This document shows positions 43,157 to 53,193 of a stretch of DNA of 64,000 nucleotides, piece by piece (positions within the stretch are counted from its first letter, which is position 1; every line of letters begins with the position of its first letter). A model generated the notes under the pieces. That model saw only the letters and a list, made by a program, of their open reading frames with translations. It was not told the origin of the DNA and did no database searches. Origin of the DNA: Flavimaricola marinus (GTDB taxonomy: Bacteria > Pseudomonadota > Alphaproteobacteria > Rhodobacterales > Rhodobacteraceae). The stretch covers positions 1,302,001 through 1,366,000 of the forward strand of contig NZ_FXZK01000001.1 of the NCBI RefSeq assembly GCF_900184895.1, read 5' to 3'. The position numbers and the translations under genes were made by a program.

Positions 43157-45021
43157 GCCAGTTTCGCCACAGATTGCCGCTTTAGCTTGGCCGAGAGGAG
43201 CAGAAGCGCCGACGGCGTCATTCCATCGATCCGCGCGGCATGGCCGAGGGACGCAGGTCGAGCTCGCGTCAACTTGGTTTTCAACTCCGTCGAGAGGCCG
43301 GAAATGTCGTCATAGGTGAAATCTGCTGGTATTTCCTGATGTTCTTCGCGCTGAAGCGTGTCGATGTCTTTTTGCTGACGCGCCACGTACGTTGCGTACA
43401 GAGCATCGCGCTTGAGCTGCTCTTGAATGGATATTGGAATATCTCCAAGCTCTGCATTCAAAGCAATGAGATGAGAGAATTCGGCGTCGCTCAATGCAAG
43501 CGCCTCCGTCATGGTCCGCCGTTCCTTGTCGGGATTGATCTTGATCCCCTGCCCGGCCAATTCGCGTGCGGTGACGCTCACGGCGTCGAGCCGGGACTTG
43601 GCCGCCTTCAGCTGCTCTGTTTTCGCGGAGAAGTGCGACCAACGATCCTCCTTAACCAACCCGAGCTCACGTCCGGTTTCGGTCAGCCGCTGATCGGCGT
43701 TATCTGCGCGCAGCGAAAGCCGGAACTCTGCCCGCGAGGTGAACATCCGGTAGGGTTCGGATACGCCCCGCGAGATGAGATCGTCAATCATGACGCCGAT
43801 ATAGGAGGTAGCGCGGCTGAAATGAAAGGGCTCTGCATCCTTCGCCGCGCGGGCGGCGTTCAGGCCAGCGACCAGCCCTTGCGCCGCCGCTTCTTCGTAA
43901 CCGGTCGTGCCGTTGATCTGCCCGGCCAGATAGAGCCCGGGCACGGTCTTGACTTGGAGCGCGGGCGTCAGTGCTCTGGGATCGACATAGTCATATTCGA
44001 TGGCGTAGCCCGGCTGTAGTATGACGGCATTCTCCAGCCCGCGGAGAGATCGAACGTAGCTTTCCTGCACGTCCTCTGGAAGCGAGGTTGAGATGCCATT
44101 CGGGTAGACGGTGGAGTCTTCCAAGCCCTCTGGCTCGAGAAAGACCTGATGGGAGTCCTTATCCCCAAACCGGACAATCTTGTCCTCGATCGAGGGGCAA
44201 TAGCGCGGGCCGATTCCGTCGATATGGCCCCCATACATGGCGGATCTATCTAGGTTTGCCCGGATAATGTCGTGCGTTCGTTCGTTGGTGTGGGTGATAC
44301 CACAAGAGATCTGCCGTGCCTGAACTGATGTTCCCATAAAGGAAAACAGCGTCGGCTCATCGTCGCCCGCTTGCATCTCGAGCCCCGACCAATCGATTGT
44401 CCGCCCGTCGAGCCGGGGTGGTGTTCCGGTTTTCAGCCGGCCAAGCGGCAGCCCAAAGGTGGACATGCGCTCAGCCATCTTGATCGACGGTTGTTCGCCC
44501 ATTCGGCCACCGGGCGACGAAACATCGCCGATGTGTATGACGCCGCGAAGAAATGTTCCCGTCGTCAGGACCACCGAGCGGGCGCTGATTTCAGCGCCGT
44601 CGCCCAGAATGACTCCACGGACGACATCGCCGGCCATGATTAGATCCGTCGCCTCGCCTTCGATGATCGACAGGTTTTCAAGGCGCGCCATCTGACGTTG
44701 CATCTCAGCCCGGTACCGCGCGCGGTCGGCCTGTGCACGGGGGCCCTGCACCGCTGGCCCCTTGCGCCGATTCAACAAGCGGAACTGGATTCCGGCGAAA
44801 TCCGCCACTTGCCCCATGACACCGTCCAGCGCGTCAATCTCGCGAACGAGGTGCCCTTTACCAAGGCCGCCGATCGCCGGGTTGCAGGACATCACTCCGA
44901 TGGATGCGGAGTGCAAAGTGATCAGCGCGGTCTTGGCCCCAGCTCGCGCCGAAGCAGCCGCCGCCTCACAACCCGCGTGGCCACCACCAATGACAATCAC
45001 GTCGAAATCCAATTGTTTCAC
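43153..45021 (-). CDS. mnmG: tRNA uridine-5-carboxymethylaminomethyl modification protein MnmG (GidA)
   Basis: A 622-residue FAD protein. The dinucleotide-binding loop is [18 protein letters not shown] at residues 5-22; [25 protein letters not shown] follows. With MnmE it makes the cmnm5U34 wobble modification. GTG at 45021 is preferred as it is eight bases after AGGAG; an annotation starting at GTG 45030 (MFHVKQ) would place the start on top of that site. Both starts lie inside a parS palindrome. Confidence 0.94.
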   Translation of the reverse strand: MKQLDFDVIVIGGGHAGCEAAAASARAGAKTALITLHSASIGVMSCNPAIGGLGKGHLVREIDALDGVMGQVADFAGIQFRLLNRRKGPAVQGPRAQADRARYRAEMQRQMARLENLSIIEGEATDLIMAGDVVRGVILGDGAEISARSVVLTTGTFLRGVIHIGDVSSPGGRMGEQPSIKMAERMSTFGLPLGRLKTGTPPRLDGRTIDWSGLEMQAGDDEPTLFSFMGTSVQARQISCGITHTNERTHDIIRANLDRSAMYGGHIDGIGPRYCPSIEDKIVRFGDKDSHQVFLEPEGLEDSTVYPNGISTSLPEDVQESYVRSLRGLENAVILQPGYAIEYDYVDPRALTPALQVKTVPGLYLAGQINGTTGYEEAAAQGLVAGLNAARAAKDAEPFHFSRATSYIGVMIDDLISRGVSEPYRMFTSRAEFRLSLRADNADQRLTETGRELGLVKEDRWSHFSAKTEQLKAAKSRLDAVSVTARELAGQGIKINPDKERRTMTEALALSDAEFSHLIALNAELGDIPISIQEQLKRDALYATYVARQQKDIDTLQREEHQEIPADFTYDDISGLSTELKTKLTRARPASLGHAARIDGMTPSALLLLSAKLKRQSVAKLA

Positions 45022-45029
45022 GTGAAACA
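45014..45029. promoter_or_regulatory. parS site
   Basis: A second perfect copy of TGTTTCACGTGAAACA, overlapping the start of mnmG, 3.2 kb from the oriC candidate. Confidence 0.93.
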
Positions 45030-45045
45030 CTCCTAACTGCCAAGC

Positions 45046-46329
45046 CTACTTGCCGATGCAAAAGCTACTGAAGATCTCGCCAAGAATATCCTCGACATCG
45101 ACGCGCCCGACAAGTGAGTCGACGCATCTGATCCCGGAGCGCAGTTCTTCTGCCAAAACATCGGCGAGTTCAATCGCATTCGGCAGCAAGCTCGTCGCGA
45201 CGTCCAGATGCCCCCTTGCCTCGACCATCGCTATGCGATGCCGCTCCCGCAGTGCCGCGCCAATCATCGCGGTTCGACCGCTGAGTTCTACGCCGATGGC
45301 CTCAATAAGCTCATCGACGCCCTGACCCGTCAAAGCCGAAATGGTCAGCCCAGCACCCGTATTCACATCCGACTTCGCCACGACGATCAGGTCGCCTGGT
45401 TCGACCGGCATGGACGGTGCCTCGCCTGCAAGCACGAGGTGAATCCGCATGTCGGCCGCCATCGCCCGCTCCCTGCCCCGGTTTATGCCGATTGCCTCGA
45501 CGGAGTCCCCGGCATCACGGAGGCCGGCCGTATCGAGTAGCGTCACAGGCAGTCCGTCCAACGTCATCCGCACTTCGATCACGTCGCGTGTCGTTCCCGC
45601 GATCTCGGACGTGATCGCCGCCTCACGTCCTGACAACCGATTGAGCAATGTCGACTTGCCGACGTTGGGCGCGCCAACGAACGCGACTTCGAACCCGTCG
45701 CGCACCCGCTCTGCCATACGCACACCGTCGGATTGCGCCTTCATGTCGGTCATCACATCCCGAAGAAGCTCTGTGACCTCGGGTGTCACGTCGACTGGCA
45801 CCTCTTCGTCTGCGAAATCAATCGTCGCCTCAATGAGGGCGGCCGCTCGGATCAGCTTTTGACGCCAGATCGTGGCCAGATCGCCTAGTGCTCCCTGAAA
45901 CACCTGCATCGCCTGCCGCCGTTGCGCTTCGGTTTCCGCGTCGATCAGATCGGCCAGACCTTCGACCTGCGCCAGATCAAGTCGCCCGTTCTCCAGCGCC
46001 CGTCGTGTGAACTCGCCCGCCTCGGCCTGCCGCAGCCCGGGCCGATCCGCCAGAAGCCGTAGCACGGCGTCGACGATCGCGATGCTGCCATGCAATTGCA
46101 GCTCAACCACAGCCTCGCCGGTGAAGCTCTGCCCCTTGGCGAAGCTCAACACGAGGGCTTCGTCGACCACCTCACCGTCCGGACCCCGAACCTTCCGAAG
46201 GCTCCGTCCCGCGACGGGCAGATCCCCGACCAGTGGCACAAGCGCCTCGCGGGCCGCTGGTCCGGAAATTCGGATGACGGCAACGCCCGCACGCCCCTGC
46301 GCCGAAGCCAAGGCAAAGATCGTATCCAT
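45046..46329 (-). CDS. mnmE: tRNA modification GTPase MnmE (TrmE)
   Basis: A 427-residue protein: formyl-THF-binding N-domain, a central GTPase with [16 protein letters not shown] near residue 219 and [10 protein letters not shown], and the C-terminal CIGK with the catalytic cysteine (FCIGK at the end). It works with MnmG on tRNA U34. It ends 24 bases before mnmG starts, in the usual order. Confidence 0.95.
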   Translation of the reverse strand: MDTIFALASAQGRAGVAVIRISGPAAREALVPLVGDLPVAGRSLRKVRGPDGEVVDEALVLSFAKGQSFTGEAVVELQLHGSIAIVDAVLRLLADRPGLRQAEAGEFTRRALENGRLDLAQVEGLADLIDAETEAQRRQAMQVFQGALGDLATIWRQKLIRAAALIEATIDFADEEVPVDVTPEVTELLRDVMTDMKAQSDGVRMAERVRDGFEVAFVGAPNVGKSTLLNRLSGREAAITSEIAGTTRDVIEVRMTLDGLPVTLLDTAGLRDAGDSVEAIGINRGRERAMAADMRIHLVLAGEAPSMPVEPGDLIVVAKSDVNTGAGLTISALTGQGVDELIEAIGVELSGRTAMIGAALRERHRIAMVEARGHLDVATSLLPNAIELADVLAEELRSGIRCVDSLVGRVDVEDILGEIFSSFCIGK

Positions 46330-46359
46330 TGATTTAAGCCTTTGTTATTAAATAATAAC

Positions 46360-47631
46360 TCAGGTGTTCATCGAGTCGAAGAAATCGGAGTTCGTCTTGG
46401 TCTGCCGCAGCTTTCCGATCAGAAATTCGATCGCGTCGGTGGTGCCCATCGGGTTCAGAATCCGACGCAACACATAGGTCTTGGCCAGATCCGACTTGTC
46501 CACCAACAGCTCTTCTTTCCGCGTGCCGGATTTGAGGATGTCCATCGCCGGGAAGACCCGCTTGTCGGCCACCTTCCGGTCCAGAACGATCTCGGAGTTA
46601 CCCGTGCCTTTGAATTCCTCGAAGATCACTTCGTCCATTCGGCTTCCGGTGTCGATCAACGCGGTTGCGATGATCGTCAGCGATCCACCCTCTTCGATGT
46701 TCCGCGCCGCACCGAAGAACCGCTTGGGTCGTTGCAGAGCGTTCGCGTCCACACCACCGGTCAGCACCTTGCCCGAGGACGGTACGACGGTGTTGAACGC
46801 CCGGCCGAGCCGGGTGATCGAGTCGAGCAGGATCACGACGTCACGCTTGTGCTCGACCAGCCGCTTTGCCTTTTCGATCACCATCTCGGACACCGCTACG
46901 TGCCGCGTGGCCGGTTCGTCGAATGTCGAGGACACGACCTCACCCTTGACCGACCGCTGCATGTCCGTGACTTCTTCGGGCCGCTCGTCGATCAACAGAA
47001 CGATCAGATAGCACTCCGGGTGGTTCTTCTCGATCGAGTTGGCGATGTTCTGCAACAGCACGGTTTTACCCGTCCGCGGCGGCGCAACGATCAGACACCG
47101 CTGCCCCTTGCCCACCGGCGCCACGAGATCGATGATCCGCGCAGACCGATCCTTCACGGTCGGATCGTCGATTTCCATCTTCAGCCGCTCGTCGGGATAG
47201 AGCGGTGTCAGGTTGTCGAAGGCGACCTTGTGCTTGGCCTTTTCCGGGTCCTCGAAGTTGATCGATTCCACGGTCACAAGCGCGAAATACCGCTCGTTGT
47301 CGTTCGGCTCCTTGATCACGCCTTCGACGGTGTCCCCTGTCCGCATCGAATACTGACGGATCATGTCCGGCGAAACATAGATATCATCCGGACCGGGCAG
47401 ATAGTTCGCCGAGGGGCTCCGCAGGAACCCGAACCCGTCCTGCAGCACTTCGAGAACACCGTCTCCGCCGATGACCCAGTCTTCGTCCGCTCGCTCGCGC
47501 AGAATGGCAAACATCATGTCGCCCTTGCGCATGGTGGATGCGTTTTCGATCTCGAGCTCTTCGGCGAGAGACAACAGATCCTTGGGGCTCTGGGCCTTGA
47601 GGTCGGCAAGGTTCAGACGGTCGAGAGACAT
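46360..47631 (-). CDS. rho: Transcription termination factor Rho
   Basis: A 423-residue hexameric RNA helicase. The N-terminal RNA-binding OSB fold has [15 protein letters not shown]; the ATPase has Walker [15 protein letters not shown] near residue 180 and [16 protein letters not shown]. The ATG at 47631 has AGGA seven bases before it; an in-frame upstream extension is not needed. It lies between hemJ and mnmE. Confidence 0.97.
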   Translation of the reverse strand: MSLDRLNLADLKAQSPKDLLSLAEELEIENASTMRKGDMMFAILRERADEDWVIGGDGVLEVLQDGFGFLRSPSANYLPGPDDIYVSPDMIRQYSMRTGDTVEGVIKEPNDNERYFALVTVESINFEDPEKAKHKVAFDNLTPLYPDERLKMEIDDPTVKDRSARIIDLVAPVGKGQRCLIVAPPRTGKTVLLQNIANSIEKNHPECYLIVLLIDERPEEVTDMQRSVKGEVVSSTFDEPATRHVAVSEMVIEKAKRLVEHKRDVVILLDSITRLGRAFNTVVPSSGKVLTGGVDANALQRPKRFFGAARNIEEGGSLTIIATALIDTGSRMDEVIFEEFKGTGNSEIVLDRKVADKRVFPAMDILKSGTRKEELLVDKSDLAKTYVLRRILNPMGTTDAIEFLIGKLRQTKTNSDFFDSMNT

Positions 47632-47760
47632 GGCAATATCCTGATGCAACCCGATCAAACGGGTCGTCTTGGGCAAATTTTTCATCGTGAAGCGCCGCTG
47701 TTCCCGGACGGGACGGCTTTTCTCAGCTAAGCCAACTGACCATCCGAGTCAATATCCGCC

Positions 47761-48210
47761 TCAGAACGGTCGCACCACGACGGCGATCACGATGACGAAC
47801 ATGAGCACCGTCGGCACCTCGTTCATCATTCGGTAGGTCCGGCCCGTCCGGGTATTCGTCCCCGCCGCAAACTCCTTGCGCCGCGCCGCCAGCCATCCGT
47901 GCATCCCGCTCATGCCCAGCACCGCCGCGAGCTTGGCCCAAGACCACACAGCCCCCCAGTCAAAGGCTCCCAGCCCGATGAGGATCAGTCCGAACACCCA
48001 TGTCGCGATCATCGCCGGGTTCATGATCACCCGTAGCAGCTTTTCCTCCATCGTCTGGAGCGTGAGATCCAGTTCCGATCCTGCGGTCGCTTTCTCTGCG
48101 TGATAGACAAACAGCCGTGGCAGGTAGAACATCCCCGCCATCCAGGCGATCACCGACATGATGTGAAGCGCCTTGATCCAGGGATAGAATGTCATCAGCG
48201 CATCGAGCAT
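47761..48210 (-). CDS. hemJ: Protoporphyrinogen IX oxidase HemJ
   Basis: A 149-residue membrane protein, about four helices, of the HemJ/UPF0093 family: WIKALHIMSVIAWMAGMFYLPRLFVYH carries the family His residues. It oxidises protoporphyrinogen IX to protoporphyrin IX, the substrate of ferrochelatase. It lies directly beside the oriC candidate, in the leftward-transcribed arm. Confidence 0.9.
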   Translation of the reverse strand: MLDALMTFYPWIKALHIMSVIAWMAGMFYLPRLFVYHAEKATAGSELDLTLQTMEEKLLRVIMNPAMIATWVFGLILIGLGAFDWGAVWSWAKLAAVLGMSGMHGWLAARRKEFAAGTNTRTGRTYRMMNEVPTVLMFVIVIAVVVRPF

Positions 48211-48626
48211 CGGTCGTTCCTTTTTCCAGATCTCTTTACCTTTAATAAATAAAAAGAAAAGAAAAGATGATGATGTATTAGGCCACTGGATAAGTCTCTG
48301 AAAACCGATTCATCCAATGCTTTATCCACAGCTCCAGAAATTTGTCACGACGACAGAGAATCAATCTGGACACTTCTAACCCACTGAAGACAGGAAATAA
48401 AATTTTCGTCTCGGCTTTTACAAATCCAACATCGGTCCATTGACTCTCGCGCCAATATAAAAGCATCAACACTCCGATTTTATCCTTCTCCACAGTGGAT
48501 ATCTTCCGCGAAACCGCCGATTTGTGCTCAATGGTATACAGCTCTTGCCCCCTGTCGCGCCTGCCGTCACCTTACCCCCAAAATCATCCGCCCGATGTCC
48601 TCAGATTTGCCCGCAGAGTTGTCCAC
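48211..48626. other. Candidate chromosomal replication origin (oriC)
   Basis: A 416-base gene-free gap between leftward hemJ and rightward maf. It is A/T-rich compared with its surroundings, especially 48241-48280, which may be the unwinding element. It contains one perfect DnaA box TTATCCACA (48322-48330) and near-matches at 48285-48293 (minus), 48486-48494 and 48619-48627. Three GANTC sites (48307, 48358, 48442) are possible CcrM methylation sites. The transcription directions on both sides diverge from it, and parS, parA and parB lie within 8 kb. The order rho-mnmE-mnmG-rsmG-parA-parB and maf-aroE-coaE-dnaQ-secB is that of other alphaproteobacterial origin regions, from memory. Confidence 0.8.
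48322..48330 (+). promoter_or_regulatory. DnaA box (perfect)
   Basis: TTATCCACA, identical to the DnaA consensus, in the AT-rich gap between hemJ and maf. Confidence 0.85.
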
Positions 48627-49226
48627 ATGTCCGAACCCCTGATCCTTGCCTCCGGCTCCCAGATCCGTGCGACGTTGCTCCGGAATGCCGGTCTGACCTT
48701 CACCACCGAAACACCCCGCGTGGACGAGGAGGCGATCAAGGCCGCCCTTCTCGCCGAGGCCGCCTCACCCCGCGATATTGCCGATACGCTGGCTGAAATG
48801 AAAGCCGCCAAGGTCGCTGCCCGCCATCCCGAAGCCATCGTCATCGGCTGCGATCAGGTTCTCGAATTCGACCGCGCGCTCCTGTCCAAAGCCGACAGCC
48901 CGGACACCGCCATTGACCAGATCACCGCGATGCGGGGCAAGACCCATCGCCTCTTGTCCGCTGTCGTTCTTTATCAGGATGCAAAGCCGATCTGGCGTCA
49001 CGTCGGCACCGTCCGCCTGACCATGCACGCCATGTCCGACGACTGGATCGCGGACTACGTGAGCCGCAACTGGGACAGCATCCGTCATGCCGTCGGCGCC
49101 TACAAACTAGAACAAGAAGGTGTTCGCATGTTCTCTCGCGTGGAGGGAGATTACTTTACCGTTCTCGGCCTGCCCCTGCTCGACCTCTTGTCATATCTTC
49201 AATTGCGCGGGACAGTATCGTCATGA
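48627..49226 (+). CDS. maf: Maf-family nucleotide pyrophosphatase
   Basis: A 199-residue protein with the Maf pattern: LILASGSQIRATLLRNAGLTF, VIGCDQVLEFD and YKLEQEGVRMFSRVEGDYFTVLGLPL. Maf enzymes hydrolyse m7GTP or dTTP/UTP-like nucleotides; the exact substrate is unknown here. The ATG at 48627 overlaps a TTGTCCACA near-match DnaA box. It is the first gene of the rightward operon from oriC. Confidence 0.9.
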   Translation: MSEPLILASGSQIRATLLRNAGLTFTTETPRVDEEAIKAALLAEAASPRDIADTLAEMKAAKVAARHPEAIVIGCDQVLEFDRALLSKADSPDTAIDQITAMRGKTHRLLSAVVLYQDAKPIWRHVGTVRLTMHAMSDDWIADYVSRNWDSIRHAVGAYKLEQEGVRMFSRVEGDYFTVLGLPLLDLLSYLQLRGTVSS

Positions 49227-50056
49227 CCCATTCCATCATCCCCCTCGCTGGCGTGATCGGTTGTCCGATCTCGCATTCGAGATCTCCAAAGCTCCACAAG
49301 TTCTGGCTTGCCCGATACGGGCTCGCCGGCGACTACGTTCCGCTTCATGTGACAGAGGCCGACCTGCCCGGCGTGATCCGTGCCTTGCCCAAGATGGGCT
49401 TTGTCGGGGCAAATGTTACCATCCCGCACAAGGTCTCGGTGTTGTCCATCGCCGATCAGGTGAGCGACCGCGCCACGCTGATCGGCGCGGCGAATACATT
49501 GGCATTTGGCGCAGATGGACGGATTTATGCCGATAATACAGATGGTTACGGATTCCTCGCCAATCTCAGACAGGGTGCGCCGGATTGGGATCCCAGCGCC
49601 GGACCTGCCGCTGTGCTTGGTGCCGGTGGTGCTGCCCGCGCGGTGATTTCATCGCTGATCGAGGCGGGCACCAAGGAGATCTATCTCACCAACCGGACCC
49701 GCCCCAAGGCAGAAACGCTCCGGCACGATTTCGGCTCCCGGATTACCGTGGTCGATTGGGTGCAGGCGGGCAATATGCTCGAGGATGCCACCACGGTCGT
49801 CAACACCACGTCGCTCGGCATGACCGGTGCCGCCGAGTTCCGTGTCCCTCTTGACGGGTTGCGCCGTGGCACCGTCGTGACCGATCTGGTCTATACGCCG
49901 CTTCGCACCAAGCTGTTGCAGGAGGCCGAGGCGGCGGGCTGTGTCACGGTCGATGGTCTTGGTATGCTCATCCACCAGGGTGTGCCCGGTTTCGAACGGT
50001 GGTTCGGTCGCCGTCCGGAGGTCGACGATCTTGTGAGACAGGAGATGTTGTCATGA
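49223..50056 (+). CDS. aroE: Shikimate dehydrogenase
   Basis: A 277-residue NADP enzyme: AGVIGCPISHSRSPKLHKFWLARYG near the N-terminus binds shikimate; the catalytic Lys is in TIPHKVSVL, and AVLGAGGAARAVISSLI is the NADP loop. It reduces 3-dehydroshikimate in the aromatic amino acid pathway. It overlaps maf and coaE by four bases each. Confidence 0.95.
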   Translation: MTHSIIPLAGVIGCPISHSRSPKLHKFWLARYGLAGDYVPLHVTEADLPGVIRALPKMGFVGANVTIPHKVSVLSIADQVSDRATLIGAANTLAFGADGRIYADNTDGYGFLANLRQGAPDWDPSAGPAAVLGAGGAARAVISSLIEAGTKEIYLTNRTRPKAETLRHDFGSRITVVDWVQAGNMLEDATTVVNTTSLGMTGAAEFRVPLDGLRRGTVVTDLVYTPLRTKLLQEAEAAGCVTVDGLGMLIHQGVPGFERWFGRRPEVDDLVRQEMLS

Positions 50057-50652
50057 CGTTTCGTCTTGGCCTGACCGGCTCTATCGGTATGGGCAAATCG
50101 ACCACAGCGCAGATGTTTGCCGATGAAGGTGTCCCTGTATGGGACGCCGACGCCGCCGTTCACCGCCTTTATGCCAAGGGCGGCGCTGCAGTCAAAGTCC
50201 TGCAGGACGCCATGCCGTCCGTCGTGCGCGACGGAGAAGTGTCCCGCGAGCTGATCAAGCAACGTATCGCTGAGGATCCCAATGCCTTGGCATGGGTCGA
50301 GCGTCATGTGCACCCGCTGGTCGCTGCGGACCGTGCCCTGTTTGCCGAGAATTCCACGGCGCCCATCACCCTCTTTGACGTGCCGCTCCTGTTTGAAACA
50401 GGATCGGAGCGTTGGATGGATGCGGTTGTCGTCGTGAGTGCCCCCGCCGAGGTGCAGGAGGCCCGTGCGATGGCCCGGCCCGGCATGACGAGAGAGCAGC
50501 TTGACCTGATCCTGTCGCGCCAGATGCCGGACGCTGACAAGCGGGCGCGGGCCGACTATATAGTCAGCTCCCTGACTATGGATGGCGCTCGCGCCTCTGT
50601 CCGGGAAATCCTGGCCCAAATCAAAGAGAGCCTGCCCGATGCAACTGCGTGA
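50053..50652 (+). CDS. coaE: Dephospho-CoA kinase
   Basis: A 199-residue kinase, last step of CoA synthesis. The P-loop is LTGSIGMGKSTTAQMF near residues 6-21, with WDADAAVHRLY after it. The ATG at 50053 overlaps the aroE stop (ATGA); the frame continues upstream but has no start with a good site. dnaQ overlaps its end by 14 bases. Confidence 0.95.
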   Translation: MTFRLGLTGSIGMGKSTTAQMFADEGVPVWDADAAVHRLYAKGGAAVKVLQDAMPSVVRDGEVSRELIKQRIAEDPNALAWVERHVHPLVAADRALFAENSTAPITLFDVPLLFETGSERWMDAVVVVSAPAEVQEARAMARPGMTREQLDLILSRQMPDADKRARADYIVSSLTMDGARASVREILAQIKESLPDATA

Positions 50653-51331
50653 AATCGTCCTCGATACGGAAACCACGGGCTTCGACCCCGAAGAGGGTGA
50701 CCGCATTGTCGAGATCGGAGCCGTGGAACTGATCAACCACGTCCCGACCGGCCGCACCTATCACCAATACATCAACCCCCAACGCTCCATGCCGCAGGAG
50801 GCGTTTGAAGTGCACGGATTGGGCGACGATTTCCTGCGCGACAAGCCGCTGTTCGCGGATATTGCGGATGCTTTCGTGAAATTCATCGGTGCGGACCGCT
50901 TGGTGATCCACAACGCCTCGTTCGACATGAAATTCCTGAATGCCGAATTGCGCTGGCTCAACCGGCCGCAACTGCCGATGGATCAGGCCCTCGATACGCT
51001 GGCGATTGCCCGCCGGCGGTTTCCCGGATCGCCCGCGTCGCTCGATGCCCTGTGCCGCCGGTTCAACATCGACAACTCGAACCGCACCCTGCACGGCGCC
51101 CTGCTCGACAGTGAAATCCTGGCGGAAGTCTATCTGGAATTGATCGGTGGCCGTCAGCCTGATCTGGTGCTCGCCCCGGAACAGACCAAGGGTGAAACAG
51201 CGACCGCCGGCAGCTGGCGTCCGCGCCCGAGGCCGCAACCGCTCCCCTCGCGCCTGACCGAGGAGGAAGCCGCCGCCCATGCCGAATTCGTGGCGAAACT
51301 GGGCGACGACGCTGTCTGGACGAAGCTCTGA
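50639..51331 (+). CDS. dnaQ: DNA polymerase III epsilon subunit (proofreading exonuclease)
   Basis: A 230-residue DEDDh exonuclease: LDTETTGFD near residues 8-16 (Asp9, Glu11), HNASFDMKFLN in the middle and HGALLDSEILAEVYLEL with His and Asp at the end. It removes misincorporated bases in the replicative polymerase. The last gene of the maf-aroE-coaE-dnaQ run, overlapping coaE and convergent with secB. Confidence 0.95.
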   Translation: MQLREIVLDTETTGFDPEEGDRIVEIGAVELINHVPTGRTYHQYINPQRSMPQEAFEVHGLGDDFLRDKPLFADIADAFVKFIGADRLVIHNASFDMKFLNAELRWLNRPQLPMDQALDTLAIARRRFPGSPASLDALCRRFNIDNSNRTLHGALLDSEILAEVYLELIGGRQPDLVLAPEQTKGETATAGSWRPRPRPQPLPSRLTEEEAAAHAEFVAKLGDDAVWTKL

Positions 51332-51334
51332 GCC

Positions 51335-51856
51335 TCAAGCCTGTGCGGGTTTGCCGGCCTGTGCTTCTTGGGCCCGCCGGGCCAGTTCGTTGCGATAAAG
51401 TGCAAGGAAATCGATGTTTTCGAGGTTGATCGGCATGAAGCCGCCATCCCGCGTCACGTCGCTGACGATCCGCCGCACGAAGGGGAATGTGATCCGCGGG
51501 CATTCGATCAGCAGATAGGGGTGCATCTGCTCCTCCGGCACGCCTTCGATCACGAAGACACCGGCGTATTCCAGCTCGAGCAGAAAGATCGTATCGCCGG
51601 ATTCCTTGGCTTTGGACGTCACCTTGATCTTGGTGATCACTTCATACTGATTGTCGGCCCCACGCTTGCGCGCATCGAGATTGACCTGAACCGAAGCCTC
51701 GGGCTGAATGTTGCCTTGCAGCCCCTTCTGCGCGAGCACATTCTCGAACGACATATCGCGGATATACTGCGCGATCACGCGCTGGGTGATCTTGGGCTGG
51801 GCTGCGGCAGCCGCATCGGGCTTCGCAGCGCCGTTGGTTTCTGGTGCGTCGGACAT
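51335..51856 (-). CDS. secB: Protein-export chaperone SecB
   Basis: A 173-residue tetrameric chaperone that keeps precursor proteins unfolded for SecA. The family core is visible: QYIRDMSFENVLAQKGLQGN, LELEYAGVFVIEGVPEEQMHPYLLIECPR and FPFVRRIVSDVTRDGGFMPINLENIDF. ATG at 51856 is used; an upstream in-frame start to 51910 is less likely. It is just downstream of the dnaQ stop in convergent orientation. Confidence 0.95.
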   Translation of the reverse strand: MSDAPETNGAAKPDAAAAAQPKITQRVIAQYIRDMSFENVLAQKGLQGNIQPEASVQVNLDARKRGADNQYEVITKIKVTSKAKESGDTIFLLELEYAGVFVIEGVPEEQMHPYLLIECPRITFPFVRRIVSDVTRDGGFMPINLENIDFLALYRNELARRAQEAQAGKPAQA

Positions 51857-51932
51857 CTGTGTTCTCCCTGACGAATGTCTGTTTGGCACACCGTCTAGCA
51901 GGCCGCGCACCGCGCCTCAATGCCTGCTCGGA

Positions 51933-52421
51933 TCAGTGCTTGGTCCAACCGGAAGGTTCGTGCGTCGGGTTCTTGCGCGGTGGTACCTCTTCGTATTCGC
52001 CGTCGATGACCCGGTCGTCCGGCCGTCGCCGGTGCATGTCGCCCGGAGCGCCCTGCCCCATGGTGAAGGACTGCACCTTGATCCGTTCCCTCAGCTTGCG
52101 CATCACGAAGAGCCTTACTCCCGGCACCAGCAAGGCAAAACCGACCGCATCGGTGAAGAACCCCGGTGTCAGCAGCAGCGCCCCGGAGACGAGGATCATG
52201 GCCCCGTGTGCCAGATGCTCGGTCGGGTCGGACAACTCCGAGAAGGATTGCCGCATGTCACCCAGAGCCTTGGCCCCCTGCGAGCGCACCAGAGCGGTGC
52301 CGGCGATGGCCGTCAGGACCACGATCAGCAGCGTTGGCCAGAGCCCGATCCATCCGCCAACCTGGATGAAAAGACCGATTTCGATCAACGGTACTGCCAA
52401 AAAGGCAAAGAACAGCCACAT
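51933..52421 (-). CDS. fxsA: FxsA-family membrane protein
   Basis: A 162-residue protein with three to four hydrophobic segments and a polar, acidic C-terminus. The FxsA core is WLFFAFLAVPLIEIGLFIQVGGWIG and GALLLTPGFFTDAVGFALLVPGVR. E. coli FxsA affects phage T7 exclusion. The role here is unknown. ATG at 52421 with GGAGGG upstream; divergent from the Tim44-like gene. Confidence 0.85.
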   Translation of the reverse strand: MWLFFAFLAVPLIEIGLFIQVGGWIGLWPTLLIVVLTAIAGTALVRSQGAKALGDMRQSFSELSDPTEHLAHGAMILVSGALLLTPGFFTDAVGFALLVPGVRLFVMRKLRERIKVQSFTMGQGAPGDMHRRRPDDRVIDGEYEEVPPRKNPTHEPSGWTKH

Positions 52422-52530
52422 TTCGAGGGCCCTCCAATGAAGTATCACTGGGCGTGGTGGACTTGACCGCACCCAAGCCCTACATAGGTAATCAATGACG
52501 GTTTACTATGCCCGTCGTAAAGAGGCGTCC

Positions 52531-53193
52531 ATGAATTCACCGATTATCCAGTTGCTTGTGCTTGCCGGAATCGCGGTTTTTCTCATTCTGCGTTTGCGCA
52601 GCGTGCTGGGAACGCGCGAGGGTTTTGAAAAGCCCCCGATCGCGCCGCCCGAAAAGTCCCGGCGCCGTGCTGGCCCCGATCTAGAGGTCATCGAAGGTGG
52701 CCCGGACCGCGACATCACCGATCATGTCGAGGAGGGCAGCGACGCTGCCAAAGCTCTGTCCGGGATGAAGGGCGTTGACCCGTCATTCAACGTCCGCGAG
52801 TTTCTTCAGGGTGCCCGTGGTGCCTATGAGATGATCCTCATGGCGTTTGAGAACGGCGATATGGCCAGCGTGAAGCCGTTCCTGTCCGAGGACGTCTATG
52901 CCGCCTTCGCCAGCGTGCTCGAGGCCCGCGAGGCAGAGGGCATGACCGTGCAGGCCACGTTCGTCGGCATCAGCGAGCTTGGCGTTCGTGATGTGACCTT
53001 TGACCGCACCACCCGCGAAGCCGAGATGACCATCAAGTTCGTCGGAGAGCTGACGGAGGTTGTTCGCGACCGGGCCGGAGAGATCGTCGACGGCAACCCG
53101 AATGCGATCAAACGCCAGAAGGATATCTGGACCTTTGCCCGCACGATGGGCAGTGACGATCCGAACTGGATCCTCGTCGCCACGGGCGAATGA
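52531..53193 (+). CDS. Tim44-domain membrane protein (TimA-like)
   Basis: A 220-residue protein with one N-terminal membrane helix (IIQLLVLAGIAVFLILRLRSVLG), a polar linker and a C-terminal Tim44-like domain (FNVREFLQGARGAYEMILMAFENGDMASVKPFLSEDVYAAF). The homologue in Caulobacter is called TimA. It is thought to be linked to protein export or the envelope, with an unclear mechanism. The ATG at 52531 follows GAGGCGTCC. mltA overlaps its stop by four bases. Confidence 0.87.
   Translation: MNSPIIQLLVLAGIAVFLILRLRSVLGTREGFEKPPIAPPEKSRRRAGPDLEVIEGGPDRDITDHVEEGSDAAKALSGMKGVDPSFNVREFLQGARGAYEMILMAFENGDMASVKPFLSEDVYAAFASVLEAREAEGMTVQATFVGISELGVRDVTFDRTTREAEMTIKFVGELTEVVRDRAGEIVDGNPNAIKRQKDIWTFARTMGSDDPNWILVATGE

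Noticed and set aside
46350-46365. An AT-rich inverted repeat GTTATT/AATAAC at the rho stop
   Set aside because: Weak stem with no clear role; too AT-rich to act as an intrinsic terminator.
48278-48493. A 71-residue open frame on the minus strand inside the AT-rich gap
   Set aside because: It covers the perfect DnaA box, uses rare codons for this genome and has no good start site. It fits better as a chance frame in oriC.
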